DNA of 64,000 nucleotides, taken from assembly GCA_951802425.1 (NCBI GenBank), contig OX637794.1, positions 248,001-312,000 on the forward strand, given 5' to 3'. This DNA comes from Clavaria fumosa. Its lineage: Eukaryota > Basidiomycota > Agaricomycetes > Agaricales > Clavariaceae. The notes under the pieces were generated by a model. It saw only the letters and a program-made list of their open reading frames with translations. It searched no databases and was not told the origin of the DNA. The translations under genes were made by a program, and so were the position numbers. Below are positions 35,773 to 46,778 of the stretch, one piece after another (position 1 is the stretch's first letter; the number at the start of each line of letters is the position of its first letter).

Positions 35773-37141
35773 TCAGGTATCCTTCCGCCTCTTAAGCATG
35801 GGGTGCTCGCCGAACGTCGACCCGCCGAGCAAGAAGCTGGGGGACGCGAACCCGTTCCCGAAACCTGGCGCGGCGCCGGGTGCGGCGGTCGACCCGAAGG
35901 AGCTCGGCGCAGTCGTCGCCCCAAAAACGCTTGGAGTAGCGGCCGGTCCGAAAAGACTGGAGTTTGATCCTAAAGCGCTTGGTACGGGGGTGGTCGACCC
36001 GAAGGTGCTTTGGGCTGTGGTCGATCCGAAGACGCTTGGTAGGGCGGTGGCCGACCCAAAGGAGCTGGGTGCGGTAGTTGACCCGAAGACGCTTCGTGTA
36101 GCGGTCGACCCGAAGACGGTTGGAGTAGCAGTCGATCCGAAGACGCTCGGAGTAGTGGTCAACCCGAAGGGACTGGAGTTTGGTACACTTGACGCAGACG
36201 CGGGCGTGGATGAGCCGCCGGGTGCCGTCCCGCCAATCTCGTTCGAGGTGAGTTGCCGCCCCGAGGTGAGGTACGCGATGCGGAGCTCCTACCCATGAGA
36301 AACGTAAAATGAGTGACGAAGGATGGAGAAGCTGCACTCAGGCGAACCTCGAAACTGTGCCTTTGGTAGTCTGGCTGGCAAGAGATGCTTTGGAAGAACT
36401 CGTTGGCGGGAGGCGCGAGCAAGCCGGATGTATCAGAGGCGGATCCGGACATAGAAGCAGTAGACGGGGGTGGGTATTTGTTGCCCTTGAGATAGGCATG
36501 ATAGCGCAGTTCCTAGAGGGTGAAGAGATTTGTAGATGAAAGGGTGGGGAGGGAGGAACACGATACCTCGGGCGAGAAGTGGGTGTACAGCGCGGATATG
36601 GAAACGTAGCGAGCCCGCTCGGCGTCTACACGGGCCCAATCGAAGAGTTGAATGTCTGGCGGCTCCTTGATGTGAGCGAACGTGCCAGCGACCTTGTTCC
36701 CGCCCGCGCTTGTAGACGGGAGCAGGGTGGAGGAGGAGGTGTTTGATGTTGAGGCGGCGAGGACCTCGATGTGCGGCTGAAAATGTGGAGGAAAGCCGAG
36801 GGCAAGCCGCTCGTGGTCCTCTTTTGGAGATTCGGGAAGGGGGCGAGGGGGTTGCCTCGTCTTTGTGTAGGATTGGAGGTAGTCCTCCATTCGTTGTTCC
36901 TAGACGCGCAAAAATAGCCGGTTGGGCGTAAAAGGAAAAAAGTGTGTGCGTGCGGTGAAATGTGCAATGTGATTACAGTTTAGTGAAAGAAGGGGGTGTG
37001 TGAAGGATGAGGACTGACTTCAAATGATTTTTCGAGTGGGCCGCGCACGGCTGGCACGCACATGTATACTTCGCGCTTACGAGGGTCGATGGAGGGCGCC
37101 GAGGACATGGGTTTTGCGGAGGAGTTGAAGGCAGAGAACAT
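35773..37141 (-). CDS. FG-repeat nucleoporin-like protein with three GLEBS-tail-like motifs
   Basis: Exons: 37141-37019, 36899-36567, 36512-36348, 36288-35773; 378 residues. The C-terminal third is made of FG repeats (SVFGST, SSFGS, SLFG; about 10 units), the phase that forms the nuclear pore barrier. The N-terminal part holds three versions of one motif: a hydrophobic lead, then S-F/P-E-E-x-R and a YL: SFEEQRMEDYLQSY (about 39), FSPEELRYHAYLKG (about 149) and HSFEELRIAYLTSG (about 204). The motif resembles the Gle2-binding (GLEBS) tail of Nup98 (SLEELRLEDY). All three introns fall between the two Glu codons of a motif copy. It may be a Nup98- or Nup42-like peripheral pore protein. The C-terminus is basic (MLKRRKDT). 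Confidence 0.75.
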
Positions 37142-37713
37142 AGCTGAATGTTAAAGCGTGCGACGTTGTACGTTGAGGGGAGGAGGAGGGGGACAGTGAC
37201 AGTGAATGTAGAAATTACTGTACTGTACTGAACGATCTCGCGAAGCGGCCACGTGCAACTCAACTCTCTGCTGTGGCTGTCATTCTTGGTATTATGTAAT
37301 GGCTGTCCCGGCCCGTGAAACATCCGGGCTAGTCAAGGCCCATGCAAACACAACTAGGCTAAGTCCTCCTCCTCGTCACCTCCATCTCGTCCAGGTCAGC
37401 CTCCGCCCCTCTTACCCTACTCCTGCCATACCCACCATAAATAATTCTACCTTATTTACCTCCTTGCTTCCGTTTCACCACCATCTTGTCCCTCTCGCAT
37501 CTACATACTCATAATATTCCCCTTCATCATCCGTCCAAGACTTCGTGGTGCGGTTATTTATACAGGCTGACCAACGCCTTTGCCCCCTCTTTACGAACGG
37601 GCTTAACGATATCCACCCGCTCTCAACGCCAACGTACGTACTAACGTTGTCTCTAACCGTCATCTTCTTTCTAAGACTCTGCGGCCAACCTTCTGCAACT
37701 ACCACAGAGGGAC
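37142..37713. promoter_or_regulatory. Divergent promoter region of the nucleoporin-like and CBM21 genes
   Basis: 572 bp between two divergent starts. It contains pyrimidine-rich tracts (about 37360-37540) that look like a leader for the CBM21 gene. No clear TATA box is seen. Confidence 0.4.
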
Positions 37714-40272
37714 ATGATTTCAGCTACTTTAACCACGTCAAAGCGTACGGTCTCCGTCGAAGACACCTATACCCGCTACTCCAACCGGGCGGGCGCCCCT
37801 CTTCCCCTCATTCCTCGTCGCAACATTTCGAACAATTCACGTCACCGCCATCACCTCGCCTCTTTCTCAGAGCCCGTCATTCCCTTCACCTTCTCCAAGT
37901 CGACCTCAAACAGTCCCTTCACACCAACTGCACCACCTGTACCAGCGGGAGTAGCGTCAACATTGGCTTCTGATCCCACCAAACGCCCGGCCATAACGGC
38001 AGCAGCAGCAGCGTCCCCAGCCTCTCTCCTCCTTCGTGGGGCGAGAGAGAGTGACAGTGACAGTGAGGATAGCACGACTAGCCCATCTGACTTTAACCGG
38101 CCCATCACATTGATGATTGCCCCCCGTGCTCGGCGTGTGCGCACTTGCAAGATCCTTCCCTTCTCCACCGAGCCATCAACCCCCACACCCGCCAATGCCG
38201 CTCACATTGTTACTAGTGACAACACACGTACAGCGGGCTTATCCATACCACCCGTCGTCATCGTTGCCTCCGACGCCTCATCTTCTCCTGACGTCACACT
38301 GAAGCTCCCTCCAGCGCCATTGTCTGGCGCGCCCTCCAAGCTAGCGGCTCGCAGAAAACTGTCCGCATTGAAAAGCGGGAAGCTCAAGTTAGACCTGACT
38401 TCGACCTATGCCCGACCCGCGGCGTCTCCCATCGTAGACAACGGACCTTCCCAGTCCAACCCCCACGCACCGCTCAAGCTGGACGTCGAAATTCCCCCGT
38501 CTGTTCGAACGACACTGGGGCGCAAGCGGTCCGGCGAGCCGCTCAAGTCGTCGCTCAAGTCTTCCAAGTCCTCCACGCGAGTCGGCCTCGACGTCGTCAT
38601 GGGCAGCGGCGGCACAGCCGCCACAAGCAAAAGCGAGCCGGTGACCCCGATGCACTCCAAGGCGGTGCATTTTGATGCGCAGCTCGAGCACGTCAAGCTC
38701 TTCCTCGCGGAGCAGCGGCCCCTTGCCGTCTCTCGCGATGGCAGCCCGACCGACACTAGTGAAGCCGAAACCGATTTTCCGTCGTTCATCTACGGCGCGT
38801 CGCGTGCGGAGGAGGACAAGGCGCGCTGGCAATACTTCGGCATCGACGTCGTCAATATGCCTCGCACGACACAGCCAGGCGCTGAGGTTGTGCTGGAGGA
38901 GCTCGCGCTAGCGCCAGACCGCGCAAGCGTGCGCGGGCAGGTACGCGTCGCCAACCTTGCGTTTGAGAAATGGGTCGCAGTACGTTTCACGCTGGACGAG
39001 TGGCAGACGACGAGCGAGGTCGCCGCTAGGCACGTGGAATCGATTAACAACGGGAGGCAGGACCGCTTCGCCTTCGCGATCCGCCTCAACGATATGCTTG
39101 TGCGCATCGAGGACAAGCGGTTGATTCTTGCCGTACGCTATGCCGTTGCCGGCAGAGAGGTGTGGGACAACAATGGCGGGTCCAACTACATCGTGCGCTT
39201 TGTTATGGCGAAGCCCAAAGCAGATGCACGACACTGTCAACATCTCTCTCTGCACCCCGTCCAAGCGGCGGGATTCTCGCAGGACCTATCGGATCTGAAG
39301 CACAGGTTGGAGAGAGTCGCCGCCAACAAGGGCGGTAAGGACGCAGCGTGGCCGGCATTGACGTCGACTGGTGAGAACTCTAGTAGGCCATACTTCTCGA
39401 CCTCGCGGTACGAATTCGACACATCCATGCAGAGCCCATCGTGTCACCGGCCTGGCCATGCGCGCGCGAACACTAACCCCACCTCTGTATCCAACATATT
39501 ATCATGGGAATCGAAGCAGCGGCAACGTCCTCAGACAACGCCGGTGCAACAAATCCGAGCACAAGACGATGCTGATGTCGCGTCGCAGAGTGAGGCTCCG
39601 CTGCCATATGGGTCTCCACGCCAACGGGATGATGATGACCCACTCATGACTGTACCCTTCTTCACCCGTGGGCGACAGCTGGTCCGAAGCGGCGATTGGG
39701 GATATCCCGACTGCGCTGACGCGGCGACTGGGGCTGACATGAGGCAGCGGACACCGCCGGGGTCCCCTGCCTTTCCCGTCCGCATGGGCTCAACGCGATC
39801 GCTGTCTTTCCCGCGGACGAGCAAGGACCAACATAGGGTGCAAGCTGCCTGTCCACCACCGTTGCTTTCACCTTCAACTACGTCATGCTCCTCGTCATCC
39901 AGCCGGTCCTCTTCTCCTTTGCCATCGCCGCCTGCGGAGACGGACGGTCACTACAAGCGGCTGCTGAACCAGTAAGGCACCAGTCGCCCTTCTCAGTTAC
40001 CCCTCGGTTTCTTACCCACTCATAGGTACTGCTTCTACACCGGCTCGGACTCACTCAGCGTGCCTCATGGTTGTATCCCGCGCTCCCACTCGGACTCGAA
40101 AGTGCAAGGATTGTTGCTTCCGACGACGTCCCCTGTGACAGCCTCCGTGTCGTCGTTGCCGCTGACTTCGAGCCTCGACCAGGCCGCGACGATGGCTTGC
40201 AGCAACGGCCGTCGGTGCACGTCCCCTGATGGTGGCGGGTTGCAAGTTCCTGCTGCTGAATGCATCACATGA
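37714..40272 (+). CDS. Protein phosphatase 1 glycogen-targeting subunit (CBM21)
   Basis: It recruits PP1 (Glc7) to glycogen and so favours glycogen synthase activation, like yeast Gac1/Pig1. Two exons, 37714-39971 and 40026-40272, with a 54 nt intron; 834 residues. The PP1-docking RVxF-like site is KAVHFDAQLEHVKLFL (about residues 314-329). The CBM21 carbohydrate-binding domain follows (about 390-495): VRVANLAFEKWVAVRFTLDEW, then FAFAIRL and VWDNNGGSNYIVRF, with the conserved aromatic and Asn residues. The flanks are Ser/Pro rich, with many SP sites for possible phosphorylation. The last exon carries QYCFYTGSDSL, a motif seen near the C-terminus of these fungal proteins. Confidence 0.9.
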
Positions 40273-40677
40273 ACCCTCGCTCATCTCTAGGTCACGCGAG
40301 GAAGGGAATAACAGTTCTCGCTCTTGTAGTTTTCCCCCCTCTTCCCTTGCGTGGATGCCCTCCTAAAAACAAAGAGTGTCACCCATAATTTATTTCTATC
40401 AACGGTATCAATGGACACGATTAACGTGTTCGGTGGTGAATTTGTTCATCCCTACGCCCACGTTACACATACGAGAGCATAATCTCGATTCTTTTATTCT
40501 TTATTATTATCTCTAACTCTATGTAACACTCAAAACCCATTATCGACCTGAACACCTTCTTACACGTACCTCACCGTCGTTATGTAAAATTGTGTGATTT
40601 TACCACCTTGTATTCGTTCCAATTCACTGCGTAACTGCTGTACAAGGCACAAAATCGAGGTACAAAATCGTACAAGG
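40273..40677. terminator. Convergent 3' region of CBM21 gene and PFS2
   Basis: 405 bp between convergent stops. It is A/T rich at 40380-40540 (tttattatt, aataatt) and likely to hold both poly(A) sites. No other feature. Confidence 0.45.
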
Positions 40678-42751
40678 TCAGTGTCGAGGCCATCCACGCC
40701 TCGGACTCCATCGAGACCCGCGTCCGCTGGCGCCTCGACTCCATTCTTCCCCACCCACACCAAACATCTCCTCTTGCGAGGGAAGGGGCACGCTTTGACG
40801 GCCCGCCGAGGCCAGATGCTGTTGCTGGCGCTGATGCTCAGCCACACTAAAGCCAGGTAAGTAGTCATCGCTTCCTGAGATACTGGCTTCCCCAAAATTC
40901 CTCCCAAACCCATTCTCAGCGGCGGCGCTAGAGAAAGGCGGCGGACCATCTTCCTGGGCCCACCAGTCGGGGGCGCCCTCGCCCGCGCCGAGACCGGGCA
41001 CGATGAGTGCATCATCCTCGTCCTCCGGTGGCGCGCCCGCATCGGGCAGTTTCTCCTCACCGATGTTGAAGGGACGCTCACGCGACCAGAACCGCGTCGT
41101 GTGGTCGTTGGAGGCAGATACGAGCAGGTGTCCGAGTGGGTGGAATGTGAGAGCCCACACATTGGAGTCGTGCGCTTGCGCGAGCGTCGCGCGGGGCTGC
41201 TGGTTCTGTTGCACGTAAGGAATATAATTATTGGAGTGATGGTGTTGCTGCTGTTGTTGTTGAAGAGGAATAACGGCGGGCCCGGGTGTGGAGAGATCCC
41301 AATGCAAGATAGCGCCCTCTGAACCGCCAGAAACCAAGATTGGGTGGACGGGATGCCAGGCCAGAGCTGTGGCCGGTGTAGCATACATCAAATTTAAGGC
41401 GCTGCGTTGCATGTTTCAAAGGACAACTCACAGCAGACTTCTTTCTTATGTCCCTTGAGGACGCAACACTCCTTCATAGCTCGGATGTCGAAGACGCGAA
41501 CCGTCTGGTCCCGAGATGCGCTTGCGACGAGATTGCCATTTGGTGACCAGGACACGGCCTGAATCGTATTCTTGTGTTGATGCCTGTTATAAATTTTCGT
41601 CTGAGTTGATAGGCAACACCCATGTAGTGAGTGGTGCTCACAAGGTAGAAAGGACTGTGCCTGTTCTAGGATCCCAGAATTTAATGAGATTGTCTTTGCT
41701 GCCAGACACAAGAAGGCCTTTAGTGGGGTGCCATTCGACACACTTAACATCCCATCCATGCCCTGGCAATTTGGCGTCAGGACCTAATCCAGCCAAGTCA
41801 TGAATTCATCGTCTCATCACCTGTGAGAACTATTTCTTTCCGGCTCTCTTCGAATGACCAGATACTGACAGTGGAATCGTCGCTTGCTGTGGCAAACCTA
41901 CCGTCGTCAGGGCTGAAACTAAGTCCGCGGATGGCCTCCCGGTGACCCTGCCAGGCCGTGAGGTTGTTCATATTTGGCTGGAAGTATTTGATGATGCCAG
42001 TTTGGTCAGCAGAGGCAAGAAACAAGCCGGAGTGCGTGAACTGGAAGGCACGGATGGCCGAGTCATGCGCCTGGAGGATGGTTTCGAAGTTGAAAGTCAA
42101 ACCATTCCAGAGTGTGAACTCGCCACTCGTCGAACCCGTCAGCACGCGCCGGCCTTCTGGTGTCCACTGCGAAAGCTGAGTACGTGCAAAAAAGAGAAGT
42201 GTCCAAAAACACCGACCGAGACGACGTTGACGGGACATCTTATTTTGTTGGTGGACGTATGCACAAATTTGGTACAGAGGGACATTGACGCGTTATCGGG
42301 GTAAGCCTTAGGAGGAAGAAGCTAGAAGGAAAACCCCACTCGAATCAGATTTGCAAATGACATAGGGCATCCATACGTACGTCTATGATGTATGGAGGAG
42401 CAGGTCTTAGGCAAGGTACATAGGACGGATTCAAGCGCATTTTTCGCATCTGCAGAGCAGAGCTCAACAAGAGAATGTTCTACACCACAACCGAAGACTG
42501 ACGAGTATCCATCGACCCATTCCGCCGTTGTAGTCCACGGTCCGCCTCGGCCTTGTCTTCTTGAGTTGTTTACCATCAAGGAGATGTCGGGCGTTAGCCA
42601 GCTCTGCATCATTCAGTTTAAGGTCATCTACTGGCGGAGGTTGCAGAGGGGATAGATATTTTTTTGGTGTCCAACCAGGTAAGGAGGGTCCGGTATGTCG
42701 AGAGTTGGTTGGCGCCTGAAGAGGTAACAGGATTGGCAAACTCGAGGTCAT
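40678..42751 (-). CDS. PFS2: Polyadenylation factor subunit 2 (WD40, Pfs2/WDR33)
   Basis: A scaffold of the cleavage and polyadenylation factor in the nucleus; with the CPSF30 homologue, WDR33/Pfs2 reads the poly(A) signal. Exons: 42751-42503, 42449-42381, 42321-42217, 42175-41821, 41762-41642, 41583-41432, 41366-40678; 579 residues. The N-terminal [13 protein letters not shown] is the family signature, followed by [19 protein letters not shown]. Seven WD40 blades run from about residue 120, with the highly conserved [53 protein letters not shown] and [15 protein letters not shown]. The C-terminal 180 residues are low complexity (a Gln/His run, Pro and Gly/Arg rich). All seven exons join in frame. 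Confidence 0.95.
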
Positions 42752-43017
42752 AATGACTCATATTGGGGATGGGCAATCCCGGTAGTTTGCGACATGTGTC
42801 ACGTGTGATGCCGCGACTGCACTGCCACGAAATGGTGACCCAATGCAATGAAAGTTAAATATTGCATCTGCAAGGAAGTATGGCACAATGACAAAGGGAG
42901 AGAAATGATCAGAGTTCATATGGTCTATGTACTAGGCAGGACAAATTTTTGTAAAATTGTGCAGAAACTGCAGTATATGCAAAAAAGCAATTTTGCCCTG
43001 CCAAAATAACTGTAAAA
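42752..43017. other. PFS2 promoter side, A/T rich
   Basis: No coding frame. Composition drops to A/T rich toward the repeat cluster that begins near 43018. Confidence 0.4.
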
Positions 43018-43293
43018 CTTGGGATGAATTTTCAGAATCCCAGGATCATTTTCAGGCTTAGCTTTAGTGAGCAAAAATGATTGATAAATAAATAAAAAAG
43101 ATGCTATCAGAACACTTTTATTTAATTCTCTTTTGATCCTAAGATATAATTATGTTTATATTATATCTTAGAATAAAGAGGAAATTAAAAAAATCTGTTC
43201 TGATAGAAATTTTTCAATTTATTTATTGTTCATTTTGTCTCTGCAAGGCTAAGCTTTATAATGAGCCAGGAGCCTGGAAAATCGATTGTGAGA
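43018..43293. repeat. Foldback (MITE-like) inverted repeat
   Basis: The left arm (about 43018-43150) and right arm (about 43160-43293) are reverse complements around a centre near 43155. The inner 95 bp pair well (shared blocks include gctatcagaaca, aataaataaa and ctaagatataa); the outer 38 bp pair at about 65%. There is no coding frame. A degenerate miniature transposon or an old foldback element is likely. Target duplications were not identified. Confidence 0.75.
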
Positions 43294-43554
43294 TCAGCAT
43301 CACTGTAGCCTATGCCAAACAGATACAAACAATGGGGCAAAGGCCCATCGCAGTTTGACCTAATCCAAACTTGAGAGGTTTAGGCAGGCGATTCAAGTAA
43401 ATTAATGCATTAATCTATGGTAATTACAGTAAGTGTGTGATGCATAGATGATGGTAAGTTTGTGAATGGTGAGGATGCATCATCACCCAGAGGGAGATGA
43501 TGCATGATGCCACCACACATCATGCATCACTCTTGCCGTCATGCATCCCACTCG
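43294..43554. other. Spacer between the foldback element and the GC-rich repeat
   Basis: It holds several gatgcat strings (43440-43545) like those in the Harbinger-inserted element. No gene. Confidence 0.4.
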
Positions 43555-44495
43555 CTGATGCCTGCCGCCCACCCTGCTGCCGCCACCTGCCGCCCGCCCT
43601 TCTGCTGCTACGTGCCGCCTGCCCTGCTGCCGCCACGGTGACCCGCCGCCCGCCCTTCTGCTGCTACGTCACCTACGTGCCGCCTGCCCTGCTGCCGCTA
43701 CCCGCCGCCCGCCCTGCTGCTGCCACCCGCCTCTGCCCTTCTGCTGCCACCTGCCGCCCGCCGCCCGCCCTGCTGCTTCCACCCGCTGCCCGCCCTTCTG
43801 CTGCTACGTGCTGCCTGCCCTGCTGCCGCTACCTGCCGCCCGCCCTGCTGCTGCCACCCGCCGCCCGCCCTGCTGCTGCCACCCGCCTCTGCCCTTCTGC
43901 TGCCACCTGCCGCCCGCCCTTCTGCCGCCACCCGCCACCCGCCACCCGCCGCCCGCTCCCCACCCCGCTGCTCCTGCCCTGCCGTTGCTGCCACCTCTGC
44001 CCAGCTGCTACCAATGGCCCCAGTCCCCACCATTGGTCTGTGACCACGGTTGGGGGCTTGGGCCATTGCTACAGGGAGGGAGGGCGCATCTGGCAGGCAG
44101 CCTATCATGGCCACCACGCTGCGCTGAAGGAGATGATTGAGGCGCAGTCGACCGCGTACTACTCGACAGCGCATCTGTGGGACGACGGGGTGATTAGGCC
44201 AATGGACATGCGGGATGTGGTGGGTCTGGCGCTCGTGCTGGCTGCTTCGTGTACAGGCGGCAGCGCTGCGGCTGGGGCTGGGGCTGCCCCCGTCGCCCCG
44301 TCAGCCACGTCACACCCATTGCCCCTGTCGCCCCCGTTGCCGTCGTCGTCGTTGTTGCCCCTCCCGCCACCATTGTCGTTGGGCCACTGCTGAAGAGAGG
44401 GAGAGAGGGAGGTGAAAGAGAGAGGGGAGGGTGAAAGAAAGAGAAAAAAGAAAGAAGGAGGAACACACACCAGCAGTTGTCGTCATTGCCATTGT
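43555..44495 (+). repeat. GC-rich minisatellite, left arm of a large inverted repeat
   Basis: The outer half is made of imperfect tandem units of about 24 bp such as ctgctgctgccacccgccgc. The inner half has a unique block (caatggccccagtccccacc, then ggcttgggccattgctac) and a purine-rich block (gagagagggaggtgaaagag). Long frames through it are Pro/Ala/Cys-rich artefacts of the repeat. The same order occurs inverted at 44935-45880. Confidence 0.85.
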
Positions 44496-44934
44496 CACCT
44501 GCACCTCATTGAGACCCATAAGTCACAGCCACAGTATCTGTCCTACTGAGAGAAAAACTGTCCCTGCATCTTAGTCTGAATATAATAAATTCTGAAAATA
44601 ATTGGGAAGGATTGAGTCCACATGCTCAACAATCCTATGTTAAATTTACAGTGTAGAATGCTGTCTAAAAAGTGTGATGATGATTGAATCAGTTTCTCAC
44701 TTTACAGTTACATGTGTGACTAGGTGACTGCCTTGACCTGCCACACCATGCTCATGCCAGCAACGGTGTGTCATTATCCCCATCCCCCTTCTCCCCTCAC
44801 TAATCCACCATTTAGCAGCTGACAACAACATTGACGACACCTGCGGCAGACAATGATGGCAATAATGGCCACAGCAGACAGCGATGGCGACTACGACAGC
44901 AGTAGACGACAACAACAGCGGCGGCTCTTCCCCC
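44496..44934. other. Spacer of the GC-rich inverted repeat
   Basis: About 440 bp of ordinary composition, with no frame longer than about 60 codons that is not repeat-derived. Nothing recognised. Confidence 0.5.
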
Positions 44935-45880
44935 AGGCGACAACAACCGCTGGTGCGTGTTCCTCCCTCTTTCTTTTTTCTCTTTCTTTTACCCTCCCCC
45001 CTCTCTTTCTCCCCTCCCTCTCTACCTCTCTTCAGCAGTGGTGCCAGCATGACGATGATGGCAGTGGGAGGGGCAACAACGATGACAACGGTGACAGGGC
45101 TGACAGGGGCGACGGCGACGGGGGTGACGGGGGTGACGGGGGCGACAGGGGTAACAGGTGCGACGGGGCTGACGGGGGCGATGGGGGTGACGGGTGCAAC
45201 GAGGGCGGCGATCACGATAGGCTGCCTGCCAGGTGCGCCCTCCTCCCTGTAGCAATGGCCCAAGCCCTCAACTGTGGTCACAGACCAATGTGGGGGCTGG
45301 GGCCATTGGTAGCAGCTGGGCAGGGAGTGGCAGCAAGGAGCAGCGGGGTGGGGAGCGGGAGGCGGGTGGCGGCAGCAGGGCGGGTGGCGGGTGGCGGCAG
45401 AAGGGTGGGCGGCAGGTGGCAGCAGAAGGGCAGAGGCAGGTGGCGGCAGCAGGGCAGAGGCAGGTGGCAGCAGCAGGGCAGAGGCAGGTGGCGGCAGCAG
45501 GGAAGAGGCAGGTGGCAGCAGCAGGGCAGGCGGCATGTAGCAGCAGAAGGGTGGGCGGCGGGTGGCGGCAGCAGGGCGGGCAGCGGGTGGCGGCAGCAGG
45601 GCAGAGGCAGGTGGCGGCAGCAGGGCAGGCGGCACGTAGCAGCAGAAGGGCGGGCGGCGGGTGGCGGCAGAAGGGCGGGGGGCGGGTGGTGGCAGAAGGG
45701 CGGGCAGCAGGTGGCAGCAGAAGGGCAGAGGCAGGTGGCGGCAGAAGGGCAGAAGCAGGTGGCGACAGCAGGGCAGGCGGCGGGTGGCGGCAGCAGGGCA
45801 GGCAGCACGTAGCAGCAGAAGGGCGGGCGGCGGGTGGCGGGTGGCAGCAGCAGGGCAGGCGGCAGCTGGGAGGCAGGGAT
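44935..45880 (-). repeat. GC-rich minisatellite, right arm of a large inverted repeat
   Basis: The reverse complement shows the same blocks as the left arm: purine-rich block, a (gacggg)-like short repeat (45070-45200), the ggcttgggccattgctac block, then the ggcggcagcaggg minisatellite (45330-45860). Copy numbers differ between arms, as expected for unstable tandem repeats. A 428-codon minus-strand frame here is repeat-derived and not supported as a gene. Confidence 0.85.
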
Positions 45881-46778
45881 GATGCAACGTGACAGGAGCT
45901 GGGGAGGCGGTGATGCAATGCAACAGGAGCTGGGGAGGCGAGGGTGATGCAATGCAGTGGCACGGCAACTTACCGTCTTCCATGCATAACTAACTAATGG
46001 TAATTAGCCTAAATAATGCATCAGATTGCTCACCTCATGTGGTTTAGGGCCAGATCGGCTGTCACAAGATAAATCCGTTATGAGATCAAGTCGCTGCGAT
46101 TTCAACCTGCGAGTCAGCAATCTCGGTGGTCACATGTGACAAGTAGCGTAGCACAACAGTATACAGTATCTTTGCCTGGCCGGCGCAATGCCAGAGCGAC
46201 CCCGCTGCCCCAAAGATAAAAGAAACAGGAAACTAGTTGCACCCATTGCTGGGGCTGCTGCCGCTGTAGTCACAATCAACATAGCTCCCCTGTTGTTCAG
46301 GACACCCCAGAACACCTCAATATTGACTGGTCAGGCATGGGTTCAGGAGTTGCTCGCTGGCCATCCTCGCCGTTTCCACAACATGATTGGCATGTCAAAA
46401 TATGTATTCAGAAAGCTTGCTCAAGAGTTGCGGATTCACGCTGGATTGCAGAACACGAAGCACATCACACTTGAGGAGCAACTGGCTTTGTTCTTGCACA
46501 TGTGTTGTACAGGTGGAAGTCACCGTGACATGCAGGAGTGCTTTCAGCATAGCCCTGATACAATATCAAGGTGAGTGATACCTCAGTAAATGAGACATTC
46601 TGACCGCAATTTTGTAGGATATTCCATCGTTTGCTTGGAATGATCACCTCAGCACAATTTTATAACCAATACATCAAGCTTCCCCCTCGCAATCAGGTAC
46701 CAAATGAGATCAGAGACAACCCGAAGCTATTCCCTTTCTTCGAGCACTGTCGTGGTTCCATTGACTGTTCCCATATCG

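Noticed and set aside
43497..44393. 298-codon + strand frame
   Set aside because: Same minisatellite; the frame is open on both strands because of the repeat unit.
43498..45880. CRISPR array
   Set aside because: Tandem units are adjacent without unique spacers, and this is a eukaryotic genome.
44697..45983. 428-codon Pro/Ala/Cys-rich frame on the minus strand
   Set aside because: It runs through the GC-rich minisatellite in several frames at once, has no domain and mirrors the opposite arm. It is repeat-derived.
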